A stretch of DNA of 64,000 nucleotides from Clitopilus passeckerianus (lineage: Eukaryota > Basidiomycota > Agaricomycetes > Agaricales > Entolomataceae): NCBI GenBank assembly GCA_944990035.1, contig CALYLX010000035.1:248001-312000 (forward strand), in the 5' to 3' direction. This document shows positions 35,879 through 47,011 of the stretch, in pieces; position 1 is the stretch's first letter, and every line of letters begins with the position of its first letter. Under the pieces are notes generated by a model that did no database searches, was not told where the DNA came from, and saw only the letters and a list, made by a program, of their open reading frames with translations. Both the position numbers and the translations under genes were made by a program.

Positions 35879-37190
35879 GACGAAAAGCAAGCAACTGGAG
35901 GGCGTTGGGTCATCTCCACAGATAAGAAAGTTCTCTGCTTAAATATTTTGAACATAATTAGGCACCAGGTTCCATGCGCCTCTGAAGTCCAAGAAGCACA
36001 CCATTCAGCGGCTACCTGGCGTATGCGGCAAGATTAAATGGCGGTTTGTGGGGAGTCGGCCGAAGTCACAAGGGCAAACGTTATGTTTCCGTGGAGAATT
36101 ATCTCTTTAAGTCGTGGGATGATGCCATAACATTCGAAATTTGTTTGATGCTTATACAGGAAGCGTTCTGGTCCCTGGCTTTGGGGTGGTTATCCTTATC
36201 CAATACATAGTTACGACTGCCGGACTGCGATGGGTTTTAAGAAAGGTGAAAGGTGTGAGGAGTCTTGTTGACTTGGCAGAGAGAACAACGTGCGGTTGGC
36301 CGAATGATTTCGAGTCTGATAGAAGGCCTGCCGGGTGGAGAGTTGGGGTTCTTCATCAATGTCCTCATAGCCAATCGATGTTGCGCAATTCCGGACAGAA
36401 CTTGACTATTACGCCTATCTTAAAGCTTCAGGGTAATGCAGCCTTAAATTTATAGCCGTCGATTCTCTTCAACGTTTTCGATTGTCAATGTAGTAAGCAG
36501 GGACCAGGGCGAGTGTGTAGACGTTTGGTAGGAAGCAAAGAACCGTGGACGCGCTAGCCGCACCGTGATCACATGATGCAGATCTGCTTTCTCGCGAGCA
36601 ACAGTAGTGACTGCCTTTGCAGTAACTATTCGCACTATCTATGGAACCGACGGGCTCGGTCTGAATCTTTCCCGCACCAGATTCCCAACTCCATCGGAAG
36701 CAAGCAGAGATGCACTTCACGAAGCCAGCATGGGTTACGCACAAGGACTCGTCAAAGAACGGCCAAAACACGAAGAGGTTCTCAATATTCTCGATACATG
36801 TTCATCCCGACGGTTCAAGGATTGCTACTGGTGGTCTGGACGCGAAAATACGCGTTTAGAGCGCAAAACCGATCTTAAACCCCCCTTCCGAACTCTCCAA
36901 TAAACCACCCAAGTCTCTATGCGCCATTATAATGGGCTCGACAACGCTATGCGGTCTTGGTAGAGTAGCTATATTCAGGCGGAAAGTACTAATTAAGGCA
37001 CGCAGATAGGTATTATAATATGTATTTGACGTAGCTACACATCTAAGACACATTATAATTCCCGAAAGTAGCAGCGGGTGCTATAACGCCCTTTTACAGT
37101 AATTACTGAGCTACATTACGGCCTCGGTACCCGTTAGTACGGTTGTCTTACTGAACGGAGCCTCATAAATCACTAGTTATAGTAACAATT
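35879..37190. other. 1.3 kb accessory region without a recognised gene
   Basis: The plus-strand frame 36607-36903 (98 codons, with MGYAQGLVKERPKHEEVLNI) could be an exon but has no supporting splice partners or known motif. From about 36900 the sequence is AT-rich and stop-dense. Nothing recognised. Confidence 0.35.
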
Positions 37191-37194
37191 AACT

Positions 37195-37436
37195 TTCAGA
37201 TTGCGAGGCCAAAGAAATGCGAAATACAATAATAATAAAGTTGACTATCTTATATGGAACTGAGCGGTGTCTCTTACCAACATACCGAGTAATAACGATG
37301 GGACCTTGAAGCGGATGCGGCGAATGCGGGGCGGCTAAGGCGGCTGTTAGCAAGGCTGGAAAGCACAGGGAGAGAAAATTCTTACTTGAAGGCGTTGAAC
37401 GAATTCCATAAGTGGTCAAGAGCATGAGGTATCACG
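37195..37436 (-). pseudogene. Decayed duplicate of the 3' end of the gene at 38.5-39.7 kb
   Basis: The plus-strand sequence here parallels 38300-38510: ATTGCGAGGCCAAAGAAATG against ATTGCAAGGCCAGAGAAACG, then GGAACTGAG, CTTACCAACA and CTTGAAGCGG in the same order. On the minus strand it reads ALDHLWNSFNAFK, matching ALDNLWNSFKTFQ of the intact gene. The similarity stops where a fragment of the dispersed repeat begins (37437). The copy is therefore truncated at that junction. Confidence 0.6.
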
Positions 37437-37565
37437 CTCGTCCTCACAACCTGCGCAGGGTTGCCGCCAGAACACCGTACCCAGTTTAGGTTCAAGTCGA
37501 AAGCCAATGTCAGCCCCAGGCCATCTCATCACATTTTGCCGTTCTGTTCAGCCCATGCCTGCGAC
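37437..37565 (+). repeat. Dispersed repeat, 5'-truncated fragment
   Basis: Matches only the distal part of the repeat (from GCTCGTCCTCACA through CAGGGTTGCCGCCAGAACAC and AGCCAATGTCAGCC). It lies about 80 bases upstream of full copy 2 in the same orientation, so the two copies are in near-tandem. Confidence 0.7.
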
Positions 37566-37642
37566 GTGGTTAAAACCTAGCTTCTTCTGCCTCCAGATCG
37601 ACCCGATAATCTGTAGGAGGCGAACTTAAAAAGAAAAAAGCA

Positions 37643-38010
37643 ACTTGAGTCTTGATCCTCTTGCCGACGAGCAGCACCTCCCGGGAGACACCGAGGGGAC
37701 CGTCCACGATGCTCAGATCCAGGTTGCTGTCGAACTCGCCCTGAGCTGCTCTGGTAGTGCACTACAAGACCCCGACCCTGCTCCCTTCACTTGTCCGCCC
37801 CCCTTGCGCGCAGCAAAGGATCTTGAGTTGGGGGACTTCCATCAGGGACAGGAGGAATTACGCTCGTCCTCACACCCCGCGCAGGGTTGCCGCCAGAACA
37901 CCGTACCCAGTTTAGGTTCAAGTCGAAAGCCAATGTCAGCCTCGGGGGCCTTTACTTCTCTTTTCCGTTTCGCTCAGCTCGCAAACGGTGGGTCAATTCG
38001 AGACCTAGCC
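37643..38010 (+). repeat. Dispersed ~350 bp repeat, copy 2
   Basis: Nearly identical to copy 1 and in the same orientation, preceded by AAAAAGAAAAAAGC. The open frame (37645-38076) has the same reading, LDPLADEQHLPG to ELRSSSHPAQG, as in copy 1. It lies between the gene at 38.5-39.7 kb and its decayed duplicate. Confidence 0.75.
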
Positions 38011-38469
38011 TATTCGCTATATGTGGTGAGTATGAGGATATATACGAATCCAAACGGGCCAATGAGAGCTGTTTGATCTTGCACCGTGACCACTAGTTGT
38101 TACTGAATGGCTGCCATATGAATCGTCGCTATCTACTAACGTCTACCGTCCCCTAGGGTTAATGGAAGCCTTTTATTTGCGCTATCATCTTTGGTACCTA
38201 GTTACCTCCGTCCGAGATTGCAATCTCGCTATTATGCAACCCACATATACCCATCATATTGAACGTAAGCGGAGCGATAGCGATAATCCATCCATATATA
38301 TTGCAAGGCCAGAGAAACGCGAGACAAAAAGATACTAATTACGTATTACGGAACTGAGTCATTTCACTTACCAACAGCCAGCGATAGAATCTTGAAGCGG
38401 TCAAGGAAGTTTTTGGACGACTGGAGCATCGATGAGAAAGATTAGAGAACCCAGGGAGGACAAATCTGC

Positions 38470-39718
38470 TTACTGGAAGGTTTTAAAAGAGTTCCACAGG
38501 TTATCTAGAGCAGATGTAAAGGTTCGTGACATCCAAGCGGCGACGACCCTTGGATCTTTGCGGTTGTTCAAAATGCTTAATGCAAAAGTGGTTTCGAAGC
38601 AGCTACCGATGTCATGCACCGTCAGTCCACGACCGCCATTAGACAGACATTGATTCTTCTTCATGAGCGCGTGGAAGGTCGCGTTGGTGTTCAAGACTTG
38701 GTGCGCGACCTAGAAGAAATGTCAATTGGGTGACAGGTGACTATGCTGATCCGACTCACGATCTTGAAACTTCTTGGACTAGAGTGGTATTTCTTATCGA
38801 TCAGGTCAAGACTACAACGACCGAAGGAGCCATCGCCGTAGTAGGCATTTGCTTCGAAGTCTTCAAGTGTAAGTTCGACCGTGGAGGGGCCATCATAGGG
38901 AGGAGCAGACCAGCTATAATCAGGTGAATTGATAAACTCGATAAAAGAATCCTGCATGGAGGTGAACAAGTCTGGACGAGCTAAGGACCCCTTGAGGGTC
39001 TTCAGTCGGGGAAAAGGAGAAAGGGCGGCATGTATGGAAAAGTAAACGGCCCCTTGAATGTATGTAATCTTGATCGTTCGATTCAGATCGATGCCGGTGG
39101 TGAGCGTCTTGGATGCCGTGGATGAAATATAAGGTCTTGGGCGCGCAGCGGCTTGGGCTTGCAATTGGCTATTGACCCTATGAGAAAGGTAAACATCGCT
39201 CCCAACACCGCAAAGTTCTAACGACTCACTCCCCAAGGGCCCATCCCCAGCGGGAACCGAAAATATTTCTAACCGCCCGCCTCTCTGTTGCGCCGTCGTC
39301 GCCATGTAGCAGATAGAACGCTGAGCTCAAGTCATCTAACCGAGCTCCCGGTACCGTAGAGCACATCACGATCGTCTTCCTAGTCCTCCGGCTGAGGAGT
39401 AACCGACTCAACTTCTAGATGATACGTCCGAGTCAGCACTACGGTCGCGAGCTCTAGCTAAGGAGGACTACTCACGGTTAACCAGCCAGCCGTTTTCCCT
39501 TCAAACTCATCAAATACTACACTGACGACGGCTGATTTGTAGTAGATCAACCCAAGAGTCTCGATCTCGGCGGCGCGTTCGCTGTAGCCTGTGTAACGGC
39601 AACTGGTGCGTATGCGATAGTCGGTGGAGTCGCCAAGGCTATACGTGAAGTTCCTGGCAAACGGGTCTCGAGAATAGTCAAAAAGCTTGGCGAGCGATTT
39701 GTAGGGAACGTCCGACAT
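38470..39718 (-). CDS. Unrecognised protein, four or more exons
   Basis: Exons 39718-39476, 39414-39230, 39177-38760 and 38709-38470 read as one frame of about 360 aa: MSDVPYKSLAKLFDYSRD..., KLSRLLLSRRTRKTIVMCS..., WALGE-VNSQLQAQAA..., SFKI-VAHQVLNTNATFH.... All junctions are GT-AG. I recognise no family, signal peptide or catalytic motif. The 3' end is uncertain: the frame stops at TAA directly after KTFQ, but that TAA sits inside a possible donor (GTAAGC), and a stretch before another good donor further on is also conserved in the decayed duplicate. Further C-terminal exons to about 38.3 kb are therefore possible. Confidence 0.6.
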
Positions 39719-40243
39719 TGTTGAGGTGGGAGGAAGAGATGATTCCTCTGGTGGATGACTGCGTTCATGGCGAAAGTCCTGAATTTCGATCTGGACTGAT
39801 CGCCCATTCTAGAATAGGTATTGACGCGCCATTCTCACAAGTAGAGCCCTAGAAGATGAAGTTGGCAGCCCAGTTCAGCTAGGTATAACATTTATAGAGT
39901 CGCCATTTGCAGATTTCCAAGAACGTTCAGACGGGCACCAGAATTGGCAGTTCGTCGTAGATATTCCCTCAAGCTCTTGGATATTCCTCGCATCGTTCTC
40001 CTTGCCTTCAGGGGCGGTTCCAGATGATGAGCACTGTTTTCCATGCACAGAATATCGGTTGAAGAAAGCCAGATGATGAAGGCAGCGGGCAAGGGCCGGT
40101 ATTGGATCAAAGTCCGCACGTGCCGAGGTCGCCAGGACCCCACCGTGACGGCCACAGTCTATACCCGCCGTTTAGCGGCTTAGGCGCCTATTATACCCTT
40201 GTTCTTATACTATTCCCTCCTTTACACCTTACATTGAACGATC
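39719..40243. other. Divergent intergenic region
   Basis: The region between the starts of the unrecognised gene (-) and the EAF gene (+). TATACC/TATTATACC motifs near 40190 may be core promoter elements of the EAF gene. No gene seen. Confidence 0.35.
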
Positions 40244-42009
40244 ATGACTTCAACGGCTTCTGCTACGACGTGGGACCCGCCTACGGGAAGGCACAATGTG
40301 ACTCTAGGATCGTCTCTCACGCGGGCGTTGAAGACGAGGCAGAACAAGGGCAATGCCCAACCTTCGAAGTCGTTACATGGGAGAGATTTCTATTCGTTTC
40401 GGTGTAAGTCAAAGCTGCACCTGCTACCAGCTTAGGAGTGTGCTGAGGGTTTCGTAGATAACTTCAAGCCTGGGCAGGTAGATTCAGGTGGGCGGGGAAA
40501 GATCACGCTGAAGAAGGGGAAGGAGTCGTCCTCGGTGCCGGTCTCTGTCGAGCACCCCAGTACCAGGGTATGTCGCCACTGGCTTCTTGCATGCTCGATG
40601 ACGCTGATTACACCGTACCTTTAGCCTGGAGAAATGTGCCTATTCAATGGCGAGCAGATGCCAGCTAAAGAGCTGGACTGTGTGCTGATCGTTGACGAAG
40701 TATCTGGGGTACGGCCGCCCTGTCAAGTTACCTGGACCTGTATTCTAATAAGCTGCTAGACATTCACCCTGGAGAAACTGGATTCTATCGTCAAACTAAA
40801 CTATGCAAGGAAGTTCACTGTCTCAGGACAGCCTAGTCCTCGTAAGTGCTTCCCTGCGTGACACGACGGGTAGCTAAATTGAGTCCTCATCTACCAGCAC
40901 CTGTTCAATCCACTACAGCTACACAAGACTCTATGAACATAGATTTAGCAGAAGAGCTCGAGCGTGAACTCTCCGCCAGTCACCAGGACATCTCTGATGG
41001 CGAAATTGACACCGAACTTTTGGAGGAAATCATACCCAGCTCCTTCTCTCGTCGGGCAGAGCAGAAAGCCCAAGCTCAGGCTGCCCAACGAAGGGAAGAG
41101 GAGGAAGAGGACGATGAGGAAGAGATACCCATGGCCCTTACCACAAAGATAAATAAACCCCCTCCAGCACCAGCACCCACCAAAGCTAAAGCCAAGGCTC
41201 CACCTAAATCAGCCCCGAGATCTACTCCGAAAGCGGCAGCTGCAGCTACACCCGCCCAGCCGAGTCCCCGACCAACCGCCCCTGCTAAATCGAAACCTGC
41301 CCCCAAATCTACTCCAGTTGCAGCGGCAGCGGCAGCGCCTAAACCAACCAAAACCGCACCACAACCTCGTCCAAAGAAGAAACGAGAACCTGAAGCCGTA
41401 CCCGTACCGCCTATATCCGCCGGTGCTGGTGATGTTGAAATCCTCTCGTTTGGTAACCCACCCAAACGGCCACGACTCTCACCACCACCGCCTGTTTCAG
41501 AAGGCCTAGCATTGCCTGGCTCATCCTCCACAGCTGTTAGAAGGCCACCGCCGGTTACCATGCCTGTGACTGCACCACCTGCTCCCGTAGCTACTGTCCT
41601 TATGTCGGAATCGGAAGACGAAGAGTGGGATGAGGTCGCGGCTGTTGACCCAGTGCCTACCAATGTACCTACCACCACATCAGGTTCTCCAGAGGACGAC
41701 TTCGACATCTTCGGGGATGCTGGCATGAATGAAGATGATGAGGGTGATGGGGAAATGGAAGACGTGTTTGTGAATGAGCTTGATAAAGAGCTTGGTCTCA
41801 GCTCAGGGTTGCACATGGATGTGGATGGGGAGGATGAGGAAGAAGAGGAAGAAGACTTTTTGGCGGATGTAGTGGAGGAGGCGCCTCCGTCGGCTGTGAT
41901 ACCGCATGGAGGGCCGATCTCGTTGAAGGCGTACGCTGGGGGTGGGGGTGGGGAAGAGTATGGAAGTGAGGATAGCGACTATTCGAGCGATGAAAGTGAC
42001 GAAGAGTAG
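40244..42009 (+). CDS. EAF-type RNA polymerase II elongation factor
   Basis: Nuclear ELL-associated-factor family protein that supports Pol II elongation. Five exons, 40244-40403, 40458-40567, 40625-40708, 40760-40841 and 40898-42009, 515 aa. The N-terminal EAF domain (residues about 20-125) has HNVTLGSSLTRAL, FYSFR-YNFKPGQVD, VPVSVEHPS, FNGEQMPAKELDCVLIVDE and TFTLEKLDSIVKLNY, the family's order of motifs. The rest is disordered: acidic (EEEEEDDEEEIPM), then an Ala/Pro/Lys-rich block, then acidic DEEW and DDEGDGEMEDVF segments. The acidic C-terminus is typical of EAF transactivation regions. Intact. Confidence 0.85.
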
Positions 42010-42306
42010 AGATAGACGGACGACTAGGGCATCGATCATCGGAGGCTCTCTTTTGTGTATACCCACCATTATTGTGTAATTTATGCGATTTCTACCGGGG
42101 ACTTGTTGCAGAGGGATTTGTTGAAGACGGGGTTGCGCCACTGTGAAGTTCCGACTTAAAGCAGTGGGATTATGTCAGCAACCTTGCCTCATGCCTTCAA
42201 CTTGCAGCTGCCAGAAAGCAAACGACACTTGCGGCGTGAACTTCCTTTCTCCCGATCTTCTCGAACCTATGGTCCAGAAAATTGTTGATTGAGGCTTCAT
42301 CCTAGC

Positions 42307-43828
42307 ATGTCTCCTGGGCAGGTCTTTCTACCATTGGAAAAGTTCGACCAATGTTCGGTTTGTGGTAGATCGGATGGTTTGAGGCTTTGCTCCGCATGTA
42401 GCGAGGTGGGTTTCTGCAACGATTCCAGCTGCTACGGATACACTCATACCCGGCTCTAGGAGATCTACTGCTCGAAGGAATGCCAGAAACAAGCGTGGAG
42501 AGAACATAAACTACGGTGTGGTGAGGACCTCTTTGATTCTTGACATCGGGTCAGAGCTCATGCTAGCCATTAGGACCAACGGTCAAATTGGATCTCAACA
42601 CCTTCTACCCATTCATTGCGACTCTCATCGAACTAGCCCGGCGCACACAACCTCCTCACCTCGCATTCAAACATCAAGTCCTCGGTCAACCAGAAGCCAA
42701 TCAACCCATCCCTTTTGCAGACGGCAGTTTCGTTCGTCCGGTTGTTCTTGGCCCCAGAACCGACAGCAACTGGTGGCCTGGTGCTCCTTCTGAGGCGCTT
42801 AAGCTTCGGCTTGAGGCTAGAATCAAGAGGGAAGGGTACATCCTTCCGAACTTGGTCGCAGTCCTGACCGGACTACTTGCACAAGCGTACACCACTACAT
42901 CTGTGAAAGCCTCTGATTCTCCCAACGGCAGAGCGCAGAAACGGATTCGACTTCATTATCGTGGCTCTCCTATCTCTGATTTCGGGATTGCCAAGGGCGC
43001 AGTCTCGGTACCTGAAGGTTCGGAATTGGTCTACCACGATCCAACTACATCAAAAACCTTCAAGGTACAGAATTCCCGAGACCATTACTGGATATACTTC
43101 CGAACCCTCAAAGGGGAGGAATGTATCCTCGATTGTGGATTGTACCCCTTCGGACTATTCTTCGTGGTGTTCAACGATTTCTACGCCAGTGGGCTCGAAC
43201 GAAAGCTGGGTGAACTCATCAAAGATTCAGGCGTATGCCCGGCACCTGCCTATTCATCGGGAAGGAAATGAGGAAGAGCCCTATCAAACATGAAACGAAG
43301 GAACACTTCTCCGTTTTACGCAGCCAAATTCTCGCTGACGCCGTACAACAATTCCACGCTGCGAAAGAGGATACCCCAGCCATTGCGCATAACGTCGAGG
43401 CATTTGCAAATAAGGTTGCAGGGAGGGAGCTCACAAGTACGGAGGCGAAGCTTCTTACCAAGTGGACGCTCCAGAATATACCCCTTTTCGACCAACTCCT
43501 ATCTGAAGAGAATTGGGCCGACTGGCCGGAGCACCCAAGAATTGATTTCTACAACTTCGTTCATGCAAATGATTACAAGACGGGCTATCATCTGAAGGGC
43601 GAAGAAGGGCAGGAAGAGGAAGAGGAAGAGGATTTTGCGGTGTTCTTGGTGAATTGGAATAGGAGATATCGGAAGAGTGCAATCTCGTACGAGGAGTGGG
43701 TTGATGGATGTCACATATGGAGGGCAAAGACGGGTGATCTTGAGGATGACTTCGATGAGGATGAGGACGATAGCTCCAGCCGTGTGTATAACATTAGTAC
43801 GAATCCTGTTGTGCAGTGGGTTGATTGA
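42307..43828 (+). pseudogene. MYND zinc-finger protein, paralog 3, with frameshift
   Basis: Exons 42307-42405, 42460-42520 and 42574 onward. MYND finger: CSVCGRSDGLRLCSACSE joined to IYCSKECQKQAWREHKLRC, with every ligand present and the same intron position as paralogs 1 and 2. The body runs DLNTFYPFIATL, RIRLHYRGSPISDFGIAKG, RDHYWIYFRTLKGEECILDC. Near 43230 (GTATGCCCGGCACC) the frame must shift by one base: upstream it reads KDSGV, and downstream only the other frame is conserved (PGTCLFIGKEMRKSPIKHET to ENWADWPEHPRIDF and WNRRYRKSAISYEEW). One lost base in the CCC run would explain it. This is a true lesion or an assembly error. Confidence 0.7.
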
Positions 43829-44160
43829 CCTAACGAGGATGCCTGTGTGGCTTTGGATAATTCCACGTGAGAGAATTATGCCAGCTCTAGGGAAGAATTG
43901 AATCTCAAATCCCAGTATTTCCATCCCAGTCTCTGACGTATACTCCTGAGAACTCTCATCTCATCGAGACTCTAAGGTCGCTCACGGGCGATTGTTTTCA
44001 GCTGCTGTTAACATTCACCGTCCTATGAGGCCTTCTTCGGTAGGGCCTCCAAAATAGGATCAACTGGTGACTTTTATATCAGCAACTGAGAAATTCCATC
44101 GATTGTACTACATATCACAACATCTCGCAACATCACAAATAGCACGCGGGGAGTACTCCA
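43829..44160. other. Intergenic region
   Basis: 3' flank of MYND paralog 3 and 5' flank of a broken gene fragment. Nothing recognised. Confidence 0.35.
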
Positions 44161-44579
44161 ATGAGAGAGATCTACTCGATTGAAATCACCGATGGCGAGA
44201 AATACAGGACCAATCATTACGAGGAGTTGAAAAGCAAGGACTACATGCTTTGAGACCGATATCGACCAGGCGCTGTTTCCACTGGTAAGAAATCTGATTC
44301 GTTGTCTCTAGGGGAGGGCAAAATTTATCCCCGTCCATCTATGATGCCTCTCATTACAGTCCCAGAATCCCAAAGTAATTGATGCTGACCGGAAGCAAGG
44401 TAGCCGAAAAGTCTGCCTCAAACCAATCAAACGCCTGAAACCTGTTGAGGTTCGGAACCTCGATAGGATTTCCCAACTATTTCGTTCCAAGAAGAATCGT
44501 ACTGTTTCCTACTTGAAAAGGCTAGAGATAAGTGGAGGCATCCGAGATAGTCCGGATGGCTTGGGAGAATTCCCTTGAA
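44161..44579 (+). pseudogene. Broken gene fragment of unknown family
   Basis: From ATG 44161 the frame reads MREIYSIEITDGEKYRTNHY and ELKSKDYM, then meets a TGA. One frame over it continues protein-like (CFETDIDQALFPL) to a GTAAGA donor. After a plausible acceptor (CATTACAG) the frame reads SQNPKVIDADRKQGSRKVCL and continues 60 codons through SYLKRLEISGGIRDSPDGLG to a stop. A one-base frameshift in the first exon makes this look like a relic. The second part vaguely recalls F-box/LRR proteins, but I cannot assign it. Confidence 0.35.
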
Positions 44580-44734
44580 ATTAGGCCGCCGATCGGCGTT
44601 CTAGAGGAGTGAAGGATAGAACAGGTCACGAGGAAGTTGATCTCCAGGCGGGATCCAACCGCGCAAAGTCTACTGGTTACCCTTAATCCCCCCATGGGAT
44701 TGAGAAGTCAAAGAAGTCAAGTTCCACACCAGCC

Positions 44735-45081
44735 CACCTTTGGGAGGTGGACAAAATCACAAAGGGCGATGAGAATGCTCGGGGCTGACGCTGATCTTCG
44801 ACTTGACCTAAACTGGGTACGGTGTTCTGGCGGCAACCCTGCGCATGGTTGTGTGGACGAGCGTAATACCTCCTGTCCCTGATGGAAGTTCCCCAACTCA
44901 AGATCCTTTGCTGCGCGCAAGGGGGATGGACAAGTGAAGGGAGCAGGGTCGGGGTCTTACACTGCCCTCCCAGAGCAGCTCAGGGCGAGTCTGACAGCAG
45001 CCTGGATTCGAGCATCGTGGACGGTCCTCATGGTGTTTCCTAGGAGGTGCTGCTCGTCGGCAAGAGGATCAAGACTCAAGT
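44735..45081 (-). repeat. Dispersed ~350 bp repeat, copy 3 (inverted)
   Basis: The same element as at 32.8 and 37.6 kb on the opposite strand, somewhat more diverged. The A-rich flank (GAAAAATGTG on the element strand) again precedes ACTTGAGTCTTGA. The open frame seen in copies 1 and 2 is interrupted here by a TAA in the middle (within GGGCAGTGTAAGACC). Confidence 0.72.
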
Positions 45082-45149
45082 CACATTTTTCATGGAATTA
45101 TGAAGAAATCGTTGAGGCCAGAGGTGCAGGTATTGCGGTAATTGTCGAT

Positions 45150-45188
45150 GGCCCATGGTGTAGTTGGTTATCGCATCCGCTTAGCATT
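45150..45188 (+). pseudogene. Truncated tRNA-Ala(AGC), 5' half only
   Basis: GGCCCATGGTGTAGTTGG followed by TTATCGCATCCGCTTAGCA matches the 5' half of a eukaryotic tRNA-Ala: acceptor strand, D-arm with A-box, then anticodon stem TCCGC and loop TTAGCA with anticodon AGC. A T6 run and unrelated sequence follow; no T-arm with GTTCGA is found downstream. It is a fragment and not expected to be functional. Confidence 0.5.
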
Positions 45189-45450
45189 TTTTGGCTTGCG
45201 GGGGGTGCCCGGTGTGTCCATGTTTTTCGCACTGATTTCTGGATGAGAAGACTTCCCATTCAATGCCGCTAAGCTACAGCAGTTCCTAATTGACCGATGT
45301 AACGTTGCATGTCCAGGCTAAGAAATTTGTTTCAAATGAAATGGAAGATACAAACTCATTCTCGACGTAAATCCCGATTATTACAAATGGTAGGGGTGAT
45401 CACTCAACTAGTGTCTACTAGTAACTCTAGTCGCTACCTTGTGCTCCGTC

Positions 45451-46050
45451 CTAGACCCGCTGGTGAAACTCAGATGCTGGCGTTTTCTGGATTAACCTTT
45501 TGAGTAGATCCAGCGCAGATGTAAGCAGTCCCTTGTCCTTGTCCTTCCCTTTATCCACGTCCTCGTGTGCGTAATCTACGGGTCTACGGCGCATACTCGC
45601 CTGTACGGGTGATCAGATACAATTACAACCTGTACATCTAGGATCTGGAATAATGCTTACCACCTGTGCTTCCAACACTCGTAAGATTACCTCATTATGA
45701 AACGCCTCCAAATTTTCTGTGTATGCCTTTCTCGTTTGTTCTCCTGCATTCTCGCCATTCGAGACAATACAGTCTATTGACATTCTCATATTTTTATCTC
45801 GTAACCTGAGCAACATGTCATGCACTGCGTCTATAGAATGTTCAGGTGCTTACTTGTCAAGCTGAACCCGGTGAGAGACACGGGTGGCGTAGTCTGCCTC
45901 AGCCTCTACCAAAGACTGGTAGTGCGAGAGGTTGAGGACGATATTGACCGAACGGATCACGTTTCTTTTTTCTTCTTCAGGAAATGGCGTCTCGTTGTGG
46001 ACCAATCTTCTGAAGTCCTCGACATAGTCTGGAGTAGTTTCAAAAGACAT
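45451..46050 (-). CDS. Orphan gene X1 of a tandem pair
   Basis: Three exons, 46050-45854, 45805-45661 and 45600-45451, 163 aa. Reads MSFETTPDYVEDFRRLVHN..., then LRDKNMRMSIDCIVSNGENA..., then ASMRRRPVDYAHEDVDKG.... It is probably mostly helical, polar, without signal peptide or membrane segment; I recognise no family. Both introns have good donors (GTAAGC twice) and acceptors. The first intron is 48 bases, stop-containing and starts right after codon 65. The gene X2 model, 1.5 kb away, has the same exon 1 length (197 nt) and intron phases, which supports both models. Confidence 0.6.
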
Positions 46051-47011
46051 GAGAGTATTGCTGCGGATGATTATCTGGTTTGATATCCTCCTGCTCGAGT
46101 CACTACTCAAGCGATATTTATCTGACCCCTCGTATCATTGTTCCATATCCAGCTAAAGAGCTTAAGAGTCGGGCAGAAGAGGTGCTTTTTCTTTAACAAG
46201 GACGTCCAAGCCTTTGTCAGGTGCTTCTGCACGCGCAAGCGATGTCGGTTGTAGACTTTTGAATTGAAAATACAAGACGGACCCACAGACGTGACCTTTG
46301 TTCAGACACTGCAAAAGGCGCCGGAGCAAGTCCCCAAGTCGTACATTACGAGATGTTGTATGTATTGCTATGGTATCAAGAATCTTCCGTTGTCGTTGTT
46401 TAGCACTTTTCATGGAACGCGCGTAGAGGCGTACGGTGTTGTTCGCACGTGTTGGGCCCCTCATCCCTTCAAGTTCAGCTTGTTCCCTAGTTCACAGGGA
46501 ATAAAATAGCGCTCAGGTGCTAGTGGTACTGACATCCCTGCTTGCACTCCAAGAAAATATGGGGAGATCTAGCGAGTAAACCCAAGGTGATGATGATCCC
46601 CTCAAGTCATGGACGTTGAGTGAAGAACAGTTCCAAGTCGAATGAGTCGAAAATCGGAACTCCATGAAGGAAGTTCTTTGTCTTTAACCTCCGAGACAAA
46701 TAAATAACTGATCCGTCGGAGCGGACGTTCCATCAACTGCCTTGCACTTGGCCGTGTACCCACTGTTGGCATCCCGCCTGGTTCAATTTAGGTGTGTTCC
46801 AACTTTCTCCGTACTGATCCCCGGGTAGGAAGAACTGCATGAAATTCAATTCCACTAGGCCACAGCGGTTTCTCCTTTACTGATTCCACGTTGAATTTCT
46901 AGACTGAGCATTTGGTTCAGGTGGATTGGAAGATACAAAATCGCTTTCGAGGTAAATCTCGATTATTAAAAAGACTAGGTGTAATGAATCAACTTGTGTC
47001 TAGTTGCTACC
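46051..47011. other. Spacer between tandem orphan genes X1 and X2
   Basis: Contains the 5' flank of X1 and the 3' flank of X2, both parts of the tandem duplication. A minus-strand frame (46464-46162) is open for 100 codons, but the corresponding part of the other repeat unit is not, so coding is unlikely. Confidence 0.35.

Noticed and set aside
41076..41816. 246-codon minus-strand frame rich in Ser/Gly/Ala
   Set aside because: Antisense of the low-complexity part of the EAF protein.
45806..45853. In-frame TAA in orphan gene X1 read as a nonsense mutation
   Set aside because: The TAA lies in a GTAAGC donor that is conserved in X2. Removing a 48-base intron keeps frame in both copies, so the gene is probably intact.
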